Translations under genes and position numbers: made by a program | The notes under the pieces: model-generated | Told to the model about the DNA's origin: nothing | What the model saw: the letters and a program-made list of their open reading frames with translations, nothing else | Database searches by the model: none | Shown here: positions 8,719 through 15,887 of the stretch, piece after piece | Numbering within the stretch: the first letter of the stretch is position 1 | Layout: every line of letters begins with the position of its first letter | From: Adhaeribacter arboris | GTDB lineage: Bacteria; Bacteroidota; Bacteroidia; Cytophagales; Hymenobacteraceae | Direction of reading: 5' to 3' | DNA: 64,000 bases | Assembly (NCBI RefSeq): GCF_003023845.1 | Contig: NZ_PYFT01000001.1 | Location: forward strand, 4,960,001 to 5,024,000

Positions 8719-9885
8719 ATGTTTTTTCTCCTGATCTGTTGGAGTTTCTTGTTGATTTATGCCTGGATTATACTCCGGCGTTGGCGAGCCTGGCTTCATT
8801 TATCTCCCGTAGAGAATTCTTTGAAAATGCCACAAACTCAATTATCCGTGCTTATTCCGGTGCGCAATGAGGCTGCTCCTATTAGCGATTTATTGCGGGA
8901 TTTAGAACAACAGACGTACCCGAAACAAAACTTTGAAGTGCTGGTTATGGATGATAACTCCGAGGATGAAACCGCGGCAGAAGTAAGAGCCTTTCAGGAG
9001 AAAAGTAACTTATCCCTACGTTTAATTTGTTTACAGGATTACCCGGGTTTGCGGCAAAAGAAAGCGGCTATTACAAAAGGCGTAGCACTTGCTACCGGCG
9101 AATTAATGGTGCAAACCGATGGAGATTGTCGGGTAACTCCGGACTGGCTTTTTACCTTGGCGCAGCACTACGAGCGTACCCATGCACGTTGTATAAGTGG
9201 CCCGGTGTGTCTTTCTTCGGATGGCTCCTGGTTTGAGGGAATGCAGGTAGTCGAGTTTGCCAGTTTAATAGGAATTGGCGGCGCTTCGATAGCTCTAGGA
9301 AAACCAAATATGTGTAACGGCGCCAATTTAGCTTATAGCCGTCAGGCTTTTCTGGAAGTACAAGGTTTTACGGGTAATGCGCACGTCGCATCCGGCGATG
9401 ATGAGTTTTTGATGCACAAAATTGCTGATTATTATTCGGGTAAAGTAAGTTTTTTAAAAGATAAACGGGCGATAGTTTCTACGGCGGCGCAAAAAACAAT
9501 AACCGCGTTTTTTAATCAACGCATACGCTGGGCGAGTAAATGGCCCAACTACTCCGGGTGGTCGGTTAAATTATTAGCTATTCTGGTGTTTGGCGTAAAC
9601 TTTTTACTTTTTCTGGCATTTTTAGCGTGGTTGTGCGGTGGATTAGCTAACGAGCAATTGGCCGCGCTATTTGGTTTTAAACTGAGTATAGATGGAATCT
9701 TTTTGTTGTCGGTACTGCATTTTTTAAACCGTAAAAAGTATATTTTTTACCTGGCGCCTCTTCAGTTGGTGTACATTCCTTACGTGTTGTATACTGCCTT
9801 GCGGGGCCTGCGGGGCACTTACCATTGGAAAGGTAGAAAAGTAAGTAATAAGGCCACAAAAACAAGTAGCCCGAAGGCTTACTAA
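8719..9885 (+). CDS. family 2 glycosyltransferase, membrane-anchored
   Basis: A 388-residue protein with one N-terminal membrane span, a GT-A catalytic domain and C-terminal spans (about 286-375). Catalytic hallmarks: LIPVRNEA, the nucleotide-binding MDDNSEDET, a QTDGDCRV segment holding the DxD-like acid, GDDEFL, and QRIRWASKW (QxxRW), typical of processive or polyprenyl-linked GT2 enzymes. It likely adds sugars to an envelope glycan at the cytoplasmic face; donor and acceptor are unknown. It is separate from the exopolysaccharide cluster at 16-24 kb, whose GT2 gene has the same architecture. Confidence 0.9.
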   Translation: MFFLLICWSFLLIYAWIILRRWRAWLHLSPVENSLKMPQTQLSVLIPVRNEAAPISDLLRDLEQQTYPKQNFEVLVMDDNSEDETAAEVRAFQEKSNLSLRLICLQDYPGLRQKKAAITKGVALATGELMVQTDGDCRVTPDWLFTLAQHYERTHARCISGPVCLSSDGSWFEGMQVVEFASLIGIGGASIALGKPNMCNGANLAYSRQAFLEVQGFTGNAHVASGDDEFLMHKIADYYSGKVSFLKDKRAIVSTAAQKTITAFFNQRIRWASKWPNYSGWSVKLLAILVFGVNFLLFLAFLAWLCGGLANEQLAALFGFKLSIDGIFLLSVLHFLNRKKYIFYLAPLQLVYIPYVLYTALRGLRGTYHWKGRKVSNKATKTSSPKAY

Positions 9886-10037
9886 ATCTTGTTCGCAGGG
9901 AATAGCCAAGTGTTTGCGAAGTGAAGAAATGAGTTTTATGCTGGTTATAAAAATAGGTGAAAAAAGTAAAAATATGTATCTTGTAGGTTACAGTAGCTTG
10001 TCCAATACCCTGATTTAGATAAATATAACCTGGTAGT

Positions 10038-10295
10038 ATGACGGAAATTGAATTTGAGATTATGGATGAGCTTTACTTTGTAACTTCTTTTCAGCAATTA
10101 GGAAATGCCCTGTTGCGGACCCACGAAGAATTATGCCATAGCTTGCAGGACCTGGTTGTGCGTGGGTATGTAAAATGTTTTTACCCGGATCCGGATACGG
10201 AAATAGAATACAATCAAGTTAAATTTAGTAAAGAGTGTCAGCAGTATTATTTTCTGGCTACTAAAGCCGGATTAATGGTTCATAATTCGCGGTAA
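10038..10295 (+). CDS. small conserved-looking protein, winged-helix-like, unknown function
   Basis: An 85-residue acidic protein (EIEFEIMDELYFV, LGNALLRTHEELCHSLQDLVVRGYVKC). The helix pattern followed by a basic-aromatic strand would fit a small winged-helix fold, but no catalytic or DNA-binding motif is certain. It starts with ATG and ends 5 bp before the permease gene, so the two are almost certainly translated from one mRNA. Its linkage to a permease and a phosphatase suggests a role in the same unit. Confidence 0.65.
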   Translation: MTEIEFEIMDELYFVTSFQQLGNALLRTHEELCHSLQDLVVRGYVKCFYPDPDTEIEYNQVKFSKECQQYYFLATKAGLMVHNSR

Positions 10296-10300
10296 GGCTC

Positions 10301-11485
10301 ATGATTATTACCTCCATAGTAGCGCACTCACCGGCTTATTACGTTAAAAAGCGCTTACGGCAAAATATACCCGCTATGGTTGGGTTCTTTTTTATTTTGT
10401 TAGCGTTGATTATGGCTTTATTGGGTTACACCATAATGCCGGATGCTAGCCCAAATGCCAATCATTCCATCGTTCAACTACAAAAAAAAGAGCCCGGTTT
10501 TTCCGTGTTAATGTTGCGGCTGAAAAAAGTACCGGCCCAACCAAATGCTACTATCCTGCAAAAATGGCTGTTCGGGCAGGAGCTGCCTTATCACGAAATT
10601 CCGGTGCAAAGTTTTCGGATGAGTGGTAAATCTATCCGGATAAACCCGTACGTAAATAAACATTCTTTGCCGGAGCAAATACGGATTTTCTCGCTAAACG
10701 AGGTTTTTGGCTTGGAATTAAGTAACTTAGAGGTACAACAATTAAGCCCCGCCGTCCTGCAAGAAAAGGTAAAAGAAACTTCTTTGTTTTATAAAACTTA
10801 TTTGTTAGGCACGGACCGTGCGGGCCGGGATGTATTAAGTCGTTTACTATTAGGTACCCGCATTTCATTGGGTATTGGATTAGTGGCCGTTTTAATTTCG
10901 GTTAGTTTAGGTATTGTAGTGGGAGCGGTAGCGGGTTACTTTGGCGGCTGGGTAGATAAAACGATGTTGTTTTTAATGACTGTAGTTTGGTCTATTCCCG
11001 GTATTATGCTAGTTATTGCCATTAGTTTGGCGTTTGATAGCCGGGGAGTATGGGTTTCTTTTGTGGCCGTGGGCTTAACTATGTGGGTAGATGTAGCTCG
11101 ATTGGTGCGCGGCCAATTTTTAAGTATCAAAGAAAAAGCCTATATTGAAGCGGGTAGAATATTGGGTTTACCTCAAAGCCGACTTATTTTCCGGCATATT
11201 CTGCCAAACCTGATGGGCCCTTTAATTGTTATAGGAACTGCCAATTTTGCGGCCGCTATTTTAATGGAAGCCGGTTTAAGTTTTTTAGGATTAGGCGTGC
11301 AGCCGCCCGCTCCGTCCTGGGGAATGATGGTAAACGAAGGCTTTCAGCTTATTGGTACCAAGGCCGGTTTATTTTTGGTAGTGCTTCCGAGTATATGTAT
11401 TAGTTTGCTGGTTTTATCTTTTAATTTGCTTGGCAACGGGCTACGCGACGCTTATGACCCCCAATTACTTATCCACAATGCCTGA
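10301..11485 (+). CDS. ABC transporter permease, DppC/OppC type
   Basis: A 394-residue inner-membrane permease of the dipeptide/oligopeptide (and nickel) importer family. Hallmarks: LLGTDRAGRDVLSRLLLG before the core spans, and the EAA loop EAGRILGLPQSRLIFRHILPN that contacts the ATPase. Between the first span (about 24-44) and the core lies an unusually long extracytoplasmic stretch of about 125 residues. No ATPase, DppB-type permease or binding protein is encoded nearby, so its partners must be elsewhere. The stop codon overlaps the start of the phosphatase gene (ATGCCTGA, 11478-11485). Confidence 0.9.
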   Translation: MIITSIVAHSPAYYVKKRLRQNIPAMVGFFFILLALIMALLGYTIMPDASPNANHSIVQLQKKEPGFSVLMLRLKKVPAQPNATILQKWLFGQELPYHEIPVQSFRMSGKSIRINPYVNKHSLPEQIRIFSLNEVFGLELSNLEVQQLSPAVLQEKVKETSLFYKTYLLGTDRAGRDVLSRLLLGTRISLGIGLVAVLISVSLGIVVGAVAGYFGGWVDKTMLFLMTVVWSIPGIMLVIAISLAFDSRGVWVSFVAVGLTMWVDVARLVRGQFLSIKEKAYIEAGRILGLPQSRLIFRHILPNLMGPLIVIGTANFAAAILMEAGLSFLGLGVQPPAPSWGMMVNEGFQLIGTKAGLFLVVLPSICISLLVLSFNLLGNGLRDAYDPQLLIHNA

Positions 11486-12707
11486 AATAAACGTAAAGTT
11501 TATGAAGAAAGAGCTCGACCTGAAAAAGTTGGAGCTATCGGCGTTGCTGGAAGTAACGCAGGCCATTAACGGTAATTTAACGGATCAGGCGCTTTACAAA
11601 ATTTACCATTTTACTTTGCTGGCCCAATTGCAGATTTCCCGTTTAGGTTTGTTTGTGCTGGAAGATAACTGGGAGTGTAAAGTAAATTTTGGCACTAATT
11701 ACGACTTTAAAAATGCTGCTGCCTTACCGCCGGCCATTACTTGTTTAACCGAAATCAGCTACATTACCGATTTAAACTTGGATGCGCATTGGAGTGAATT
11801 CGAGACGGTTGTACCCATCCTGCAAAATCGTAAAATTCTGGCTTTTGTCTTAATTGGTAATTCGCAGGCGTATTATTCTACTTTGGGCGCTTTGTCGTTT
11901 GTACAAACCTTAAGTAATATTATTCTGGTAGCCATGCAGAACCGGCGTATGGCGCGTTTGCGCTTAGCCGAAGAAGCAATCCGGAACGAGATAAAAATTG
12001 CCCGCGAGGTGCAAACCATGCTTTTCCCAAAGTCGTTGCCCAACGACGAGGCAGTAGCTATTCATGCTAGTTACTTACCCCATTCTTCTATTGGCGGCGA
12101 TTACTACGATTACGTTCCGATTAATGAAGACCAGTTCTTATTTTGTATTGCCGATGTTTCGGGCAAAGGAGTACCGGCTTCCTTACTCATGTCAAATTTC
12201 CAAGCGGGTTTACGCACTATTTTGCGCCAGAATCCGAATCTGCTTACCGTAGTAACCGAGCTCAATCACCTGATTTACTGCAATGCGATTGCCGAAAAAT
12301 TTGTTACCGCTTTTTTCGGTATTTACAACCGCCGCACCAACGTACTGAGCTACGTAAATGCCGGCCACAATTCACCGGTATTACTGCACGAAAATAATAC
12401 CATTCAGTTGCTCACCGAAGGATGCACCATGTTGGGGATTTTTGAGTCTTTGCCCTTTATATCGGTTACGGAGGTGCCTATTCCGAATAAATCGTTAATT
12501 ATGTGTTATACCGATGGTTTAACCGAAGTTTTTAACACCGACGAAGACGAATACGGCTTAGAGAATACCATCAAGTTCTTGCAAAACTACCGCTACCTAC
12601 CCCTGCCCAAACTGCACGAAGAACTGCTCGAAGAAATTAAACAACATAACCAAGGCAGTACCAATTTTCACGACGATATTACCTTGCTTTCCTGTCGGTT
12701 TAAGTAA
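11478..12707 (+). CDS. SpoIIE/RsbU-type PP2C serine phosphatase
   Basis: From ATG at 11478 the product is 409 residues. An N-terminal GAF-like sensory region (about 1-165) leads to a short coiled linker (EIKIAREVQTMLFP) and a PPM-type phosphatase domain. The metal-binding motifs are all present: GGDYYD, ADVSGKG, NAGHNSP, CYTDGLTE and the final DDITLL. Such enzymes dephosphorylate anti-anti-sigma factors in partner-switching stress regulation. The frame is open upstream to 11430, but that part lies inside the permease gene; ATG 11478 overlaps its stop, and ATG 11502 is the alternative. Translational coupling to the permease is likely. Confidence 0.9.
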   Translation: MPEINVKFMKKELDLKKLELSALLEVTQAINGNLTDQALYKIYHFTLLAQLQISRLGLFVLEDNWECKVNFGTNYDFKNAAALPPAITCLTEISYITDLNLDAHWSEFETVVPILQNRKILAFVLIGNSQAYYSTLGALSFVQTLSNIILVAMQNRRMARLRLAEEAIRNEIKIAREVQTMLFPKSLPNDEAVAIHASYLPHSSIGGDYYDYVPINEDQFLFCIADVSGKGVPASLLMSNFQAGLRTILRQNPNLLTVVTELNHLIYCNAIAEKFVTAFFGIYNRRTNVLSYVNAGHNSPVLLHENNTIQLLTEGCTMLGIFESLPFISVTEVPIPNKSLIMCYTDGLTEVFNTDEDEYGLENTIKFLQNYRYLPLPKLHEELLEEIKQHNQGSTNFHDDITLLSCRFK

Positions 12708-12715
12708 ATTAGTTT

Positions 12716-12743
12716 ATAGACCATAGTCGATAGTCTACGGACG
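12716..12743. repeat. heptamer tandem repeat (about 4 units)
   Basis: Four consecutive 7-nt units: ATAGACC, ATAGTCG, ATAGTCT, ACGGACG. They start 9 bp after the stop of the phosphatase gene. The same unit family (ATAGTCC/AGTCCAT) is found at 60932-61049. Confidence 0.55.
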
Positions 12744-12902
12744 ACAGAAATAAAAGCTGTTAGAGAATCAGTTCTTGACAAAGATTTAGGCTTTGCGAAG
12801 AAGGAAATAATGCAAAATACCTATTGCGCCCGATAAATAAGTATTGCTGATGGTGGGTGAGTTGAGAAACGTTTGCCTAATAGCCGAAGCTCATTCTCAA
12901 TT

Positions 12903-13024
12903 TAAAAATTAAGAATTTGTTCTGCTGTTTAAAGTAGTTCTTTCCGCTTGAGCCAAAGCGGATAGCGATATACAGCCAATTTCTTTAGCGTCCAACTCCA
13001 CTATCAGCAATACTATTGTTAGCG
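12903..13024 (-). repeat. cassette 3' repeat 1 with attC-like site
   Basis: About 122 bp, homologous to repeats at 13734-13854 and 14874-14992. Read on the minus strand it follows the stop of the CrtO-like gene. Its end nearest the gene is attC-like: GCTAAC (13018-13023), then GTTGGAC (12990-12996), which fits the integron R' consensus GTTRRRY. Shared with repeat 2 are ACAGCCAA and GCAATACT (plus-strand reading) at matching places. Confidence 0.55.
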
Positions 13025-13048
13025 CCTGGCAATCTTGCTACTATACAT

Positions 13049-13618
13049 TCACAAAAGCTTTTCATCTGATACGGCAGATTTTAATTTTACCCGAATGTAT
13101 TGCTGCAAAAGGTTTGGGTATATGTTATAAAGCAGGTTGCCTATTGTTATGACTAATACCCAATAATACTGTTTTTGAAACCCGGCATACAGGGTAACCA
13201 TTGTAAAAAACAGAAACAAGGAAAAATGAAATTTTTCAAAAAAATAAGTTTGGTAGTATTGCTTCCTTATTGATGTTCTAGTATTTGAAATTACCTTAAA
13301 ATTTGGATACTTCTTTTTTATCATTTTATTGAGTATACTTCCGTTCTGGGCGAAGGTATTTACGTACTTCACTCCAATTTTTTTATACCAATCAGCTTTC
13401 TTACTCAGTTGTATTCTATCGAAGAATGAATGGGGAAAGAAGATTGGTGCAAGACTAACTCCTAATAGAATACAGGTTGCTTTTGGCGCTAGGAAAGTGT
13501 AGCAAAATATGGTAATTGGGATACCAAACAAGGCTGTCCAGAGTAAATTGGGGATCATATTGTAAATCCCTACTATCCTTTTTATTTTTTGCAATTCCTT
13601 TTGTTCAGAGGAAGCCAA
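13049..13618 (-). CDS. CrtO-like acyltransferase family membrane protein
   Basis: A 189-residue membrane protein with hydrophobic segments at about 24-43, 48-62 and 130-165. The C-terminal GNLLYNIYPNLLQQYIRVKL resembles the ANVxPxxxQRYNR ending of glycosyl-4,4'-diaponeurosporenoate acyltransferases (staphylococcal CrtO), and WYKKIGVKYVN plus FEKFHF fit related Bacteroidota proteins. No carotenoid genes are nearby, so the substrate is unknown. This is the first of three same-strand genes each followed by an attC-like repeat. A TAnnTTTG-type -7 box (TAACTTTG, minus strand, 13638-13645) lies 20 bp upstream, so the gene may carry its own promoter. Confidence 0.7.
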   Translation of the reverse strand: MASSEQKELQKIKRIVGIYNMIPNLLWTALFGIPITIFCYTFLAPKATCILLGVSLAPIFFPHSFFDRIQLSKKADWYKKIGVKYVNTFAQNGSILNKMIKKKYPNFKVISNTRTSIRKQYYQTYFFEKFHFSLFLFFTMVTLYAGFQKQYYWVLVITIGNLLYNIYPNLLQQYIRVKLKSAVSDEKLL

Positions 13619-13637
13619 TGTCTAGTTACAATTTGTA

Positions 13638-13645
13638 CAAAGTTA
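13638..13645 (-). promoter_or_regulatory. putative -7 box of the CrtO-like gene
   Basis: Plus-strand CAAAGTTA reads TAACTTTG on the minus strand, an exact match to the Bacteroidota TAnnTTTG box, 20 bp from the ATG. No good TTG sits at the -33 position, so support is partial. Confidence 0.4.
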
Positions 13646-13733
13646 GAATTATCTAATGCAGTTAACGTTTTGAAACTTTACGTTTGTGGGAATTCAAAAA
13701 CGTCAGCCGACAGCTGAAGCGCATAATAATTTA

Positions 13734-13854
13734 AAAGTTGAAGGTAAGAACTAAAGCTACATTATTAACGTCGAGCCGAAATCGAAACTGATAAGAGAGC
13801 TACAGCCAACTGCCCCAACGTCCCGCCCCACTTTTGGCAATACTCGTGTTGAGC
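13734..13854 (-). repeat. cassette 3' repeat 2 with attC-like site
   Basis: About 121 bp following the Rpn-type gene. It aligns with the repeat at 14874-14992 (119 bp) from AAAGTTGAA, TAAGAACTAAAG and AGCC-GAA through to the attC-like end. On the minus strand the site reads GCTCAAC (13848-13854), spacer, GTTGGGG (13813-13819), close to RYYYAAC...GTTRRRY. Confidence 0.6.
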
Positions 13855-13868
13855 GTAGCGCATTTCGG

Positions 13869-14717
13869 CTACAGCTTATCAATCTCGCTTTCAGAAAGTC
13901 CGGTTAGTTTGATAATGTCAGCAGTTGAAAGCCCCATTTGTTTGGCTAATTTAGCTACTTCTATTTTTCCTTCTATTTTTCCTTCTATTTTCCCTTCATC
14001 AAAAGCAGTGTCAATAACGCCTTTCAAGTCCCGGTAAGTTTTCAGACTGTTTTCGTAGCTATCTAATTCTGCTTGGTCAAATTTAGCCAGTTCTGCTTTT
14101 GCAAAAGCTTGTATAAAAACTTCATCCTTGAAAATTGCTGGTATGGTTTGGAAGTCTTCCAGATGCTTGATGAAATAGAGCCACTTGTCCAAACGGGTTT
14201 TTAATTCTTCTTCTGTCTGCTCAAAATTGGGCATCTCCAAATAAATGTAGGTCAGCTTATCGTAAAAAGTCTTCCCATTTTGGTCCTTTAACGTAATGGT
14301 ATGAACCACTTCGCTTTTCTCTGGTTCGTTTTCGTAATCGTCAAAGGTAAAGTCTAAAATACCTACACAATAAACCGCTTTCAGATTATAGTTCCAGTCG
14401 CCTCTTTCTGCTTGTTCCCGAATAGGAAAGGTTGAATAGTAGATAGTCCTTTCCTTAAAATAGTTCTGTTTGGCTTTTTGTAGTTCTACAATAAACTTTT
14501 CACCTTTCTCATTTTCGCAATAGATATCGTAAATAGCTTTCCTGTCGGCTTCGGTTTGCCCTAATTGCTCGGTATTTTTAAAGTTCAGGTTAATAATCTT
14601 GTTGTGTTGCGCCAAAAGGGCATTCAGAAAATCAAGTAAAAGAGGTTTGCTGGCTTCTTCTCCGAAGATTTTTTTAAAGCCAAAGTCTGTAAATGGGTTA
14701 ATATATTTTGCCTTCAT
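13869..14717 (-). CDS. Rpn-family PD-(D/E)XK nuclease (transposase-related)
   Basis: A 282-residue protein of the Rpn / PDDEXK_2 family, recombination-promoting nucleases that cut DNA. The N-terminus (INPFTDFGFKKIFGEE) is the family signature. The PD-(D/E)XK core is visible as YDIYCENEKGEKFIVELQ (D, then E-x-Q). The C-terminal region has three copies of GKIE followed by AKLAKQMGLSTADIIKLTGLSESEI, a small helix-turn-helix-like end common in this family. It is the second gene of the cassette-like array; its stop codon lies 14 bp from repeat 2. Rpn genes are usually scattered, accessory and mobile. Confidence 0.88.
   Translation of the reverse strand: MKAKYINPFTDFGFKKIFGEEASKPLLLDFLNALLAQHNKIINLNFKNTEQLGQTEADRKAIYDIYCENEKGEKFIVELQKAKQNYFKERTIYYSTFPIREQAERGDWNYNLKAVYCVGILDFTFDDYENEPEKSEVVHTITLKDQNGKTFYDKLTYIYLEMPNFEQTEEELKTRLDKWLYFIKHLEDFQTIPAIFKDEVFIQAFAKAELAKFDQAELDSYENSLKTYRDLKGVIDTAFDEGKIEGKIEGKIEVAKLAKQMGLSTADIIKLTGLSESEIDKL
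13959..13994 (-). repeat. three 12-bp tandem units inside the Rpn-type gene
   Basis: TTCTATTTTTCC occurs twice and TTCTATTTTCCC once, back to back (plus strand). On the coding strand they encode GKIE three times. Gain or loss of a 12-bp unit keeps the frame, so this is a likely slippage site. Confidence 0.85.
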
Positions 14718-14798
14718 TCTGTTAGTCTGCCGAGTCGCAATTTACCCAGTTCTTGTTTCTTTTCTGTTTGTTCTTTTTAAGCTGTCAAGCCGCCTTAC

Positions 14799-14830
14799 GC
14801 CCAACGAGCAGTGCTTTATGCAGGTTGGGA
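14799..14830 (-). repeat. additional attC-like inverted site
   Basis: GCCCAAC (14799-14805) and GTTGGGA (14824-14830) form an inverted pair around an 18-nt spacer. On the minus strand the right end reads GTTGGGC, an exact GTTRRRY match. It lies between the start of the Rpn-type gene and repeat 3, as if a cassette with no gene, or a degraded one, sits here. Confidence 0.45.
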
Positions 14831-14873
14831 AATAGTATTCCGTCTGCCCACAACCGCTGCTGATTGAAATAAT

Positions 14874-14992
14874 AAAGTTGAATTTAAGAACTAAAGTAGA
14901 AAGTTGTTTGTCCAGCCCGAACCATAGCCTGGATTTACAATTGGCTGATGTTTGCTGGTCATGCCCAACTTGCATAAAACCCGATGTTGTAC
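14874..14992 (-). repeat. cassette 3' repeat 3 with attC-like site
   Basis: About 119 bp, aligned with repeat 2 over its length (AAAGTTGAA, TAAGAACTAAAG, AGCCCGAA). Minus-strand attC-like end: GTACAAC (14986-14992), spacer, GTTGGGC (14963-14969), where the latter is a perfect GTTRRRY. It ends 15 bp from the stop codon of the 193-residue gene. Confidence 0.6.
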
Positions 14993-15007
14993 GGTCGTTT
15001 TTGTCAC

Positions 15008-15589
15008 CTAAAAAAAAAATTTGTCGTTAAGGTGTTCTGATAAATATTTTATTTCGGTAATTCCAGCTTCGCTATCAAACTCTTCAACTACGTCAAAGTA
15101 GTCAACTCTTTCCATAAACATTCTTTCGCCAAGAAGATTCATTAAAATAATTTCAACAATTAATTCTTTTGTATCCTTATCGTACTCCATTAGGTTTTCA
15201 GCCTTAACAAGGACTTCGATTTTGCCGTCTTTGTATTTTAATAAAACATATTCCCACTCGCTTGCATCGACAGAGATATTATCGTGACTTAATTCTAATA
15301 AATACCAATTTTCTTTAGGTTGTTTTGTAGAATAGAATTCCCATTTATCAACTGTCGGAGCTTTGCTTATGATTTGCTCTGTCAACTGTAGCAATGCTGG
15401 ACTGCCTTTTGGAGAAATTGTCAATGAGTTTTCCTTTGATTGTCCTGGACCGATTTCCCAATTCAAGTCCCAGCTGGAAATTGTCTCATCAAGTCTTTGG
15501 AGAATTGTGGGCTCGTAATTGTCAGATTCTAGTTTGTCTTTATTGTCAACAAACCACTTCCAAAAATTTATTACTTCTTTGTCTTGCAT
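15008..15589 (-). CDS. hypothetical acidic protein in cassette-like array
   Basis: A 193-residue soluble, acidic protein I do not recognise. It starts VINFWKWFVDNKDKLES, has an amphipathic middle (SPALLQLTEQIISKAPTVDKWEFYSTKQP) and a C-terminal half rich in Asp/Glu with alternating strands. No signal peptide or membrane span. The pattern suggests a small alpha/beta domain of the kind seen in immunity or SMI1-like accessory proteins, but there is no motif to prove it. It is the third gene of the array and is followed by repeat 3. Confidence 0.6.
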   Translation of the reverse strand: MQDKEVINFWKWFVDNKDKLESDNYEPTILQRLDETISSWDLNWEIGPGQSKENSLTISPKGSPALLQLTEQIISKAPTVDKWEFYSTKQPKENWYLLELSHDNISVDASEWEYVLLKYKDGKIEVLVKAENLMEYDKDTKELIVEIILMNLLGERMFMERVDYFDVVEEFDSEAGITEIKYLSEHLNDKFFF

Positions 15590-15627
15590 TGTTGCGGAGA
15601 AGGATGTTCTTTTAAAATGCCGTACAA

Positions 15628-15680
15628 CTTGTTAATATACGCCTATTTTCGAGATAAGTCAAAAGTTGTATTGCCGCAAG
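15628..15680. repeat. inverted repeat at the upstream end of the cassette array
   Basis: GCCGTACAACTT (15630-15641) and AAGTTGTATTGCC (15663-15675) are near-perfect inverted repeats with TACAACTT/AAGTTGTA exact. The outer GCCGTACAAC/GTTGTATTGC layout recalls the other attC-like ends. It marks the right edge of the accessory island before the polysaccharide cluster. Confidence 0.4.
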
Positions 15681-15887
15681 TTTCTGTAACTTTTATTCTC
15701 AGAAATAAGGATAGAACCATCTTTTCGGAAGTTTTATATGGCAAACAATATAAAATACGCGTAACGCTATTAACCATAAATTTCTGGTAACAATGCAAAA
15801 TGCGTACTGCGGTTTTACTAGCCAACCTACAGCTAAGAGCCTTGTAACAATAAATCATAATACGAAATAAAAACTACCCACAGGCCA

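Larger units (their letters stand above)
12708..13048. other. intergenic: heptamer repeat plus first cassette repeat
   Basis: A 341-bp gap after the phosphatase gene. It holds a short run of 7-nt units (12716-12743) and, at its right end, the first copy (12903-13024) of the repeat that follows each gene of the accessory island. The part between (12745-12900) shows no gene and may be a degenerate cassette. Confidence 0.5.

Noticed and set aside
12745-15880. CRISPR array in the accessory island
   Set aside because: The repeats are about 120 bp, only three, and separated by whole genes; there are no short regular repeats with spacers and no cas genes.
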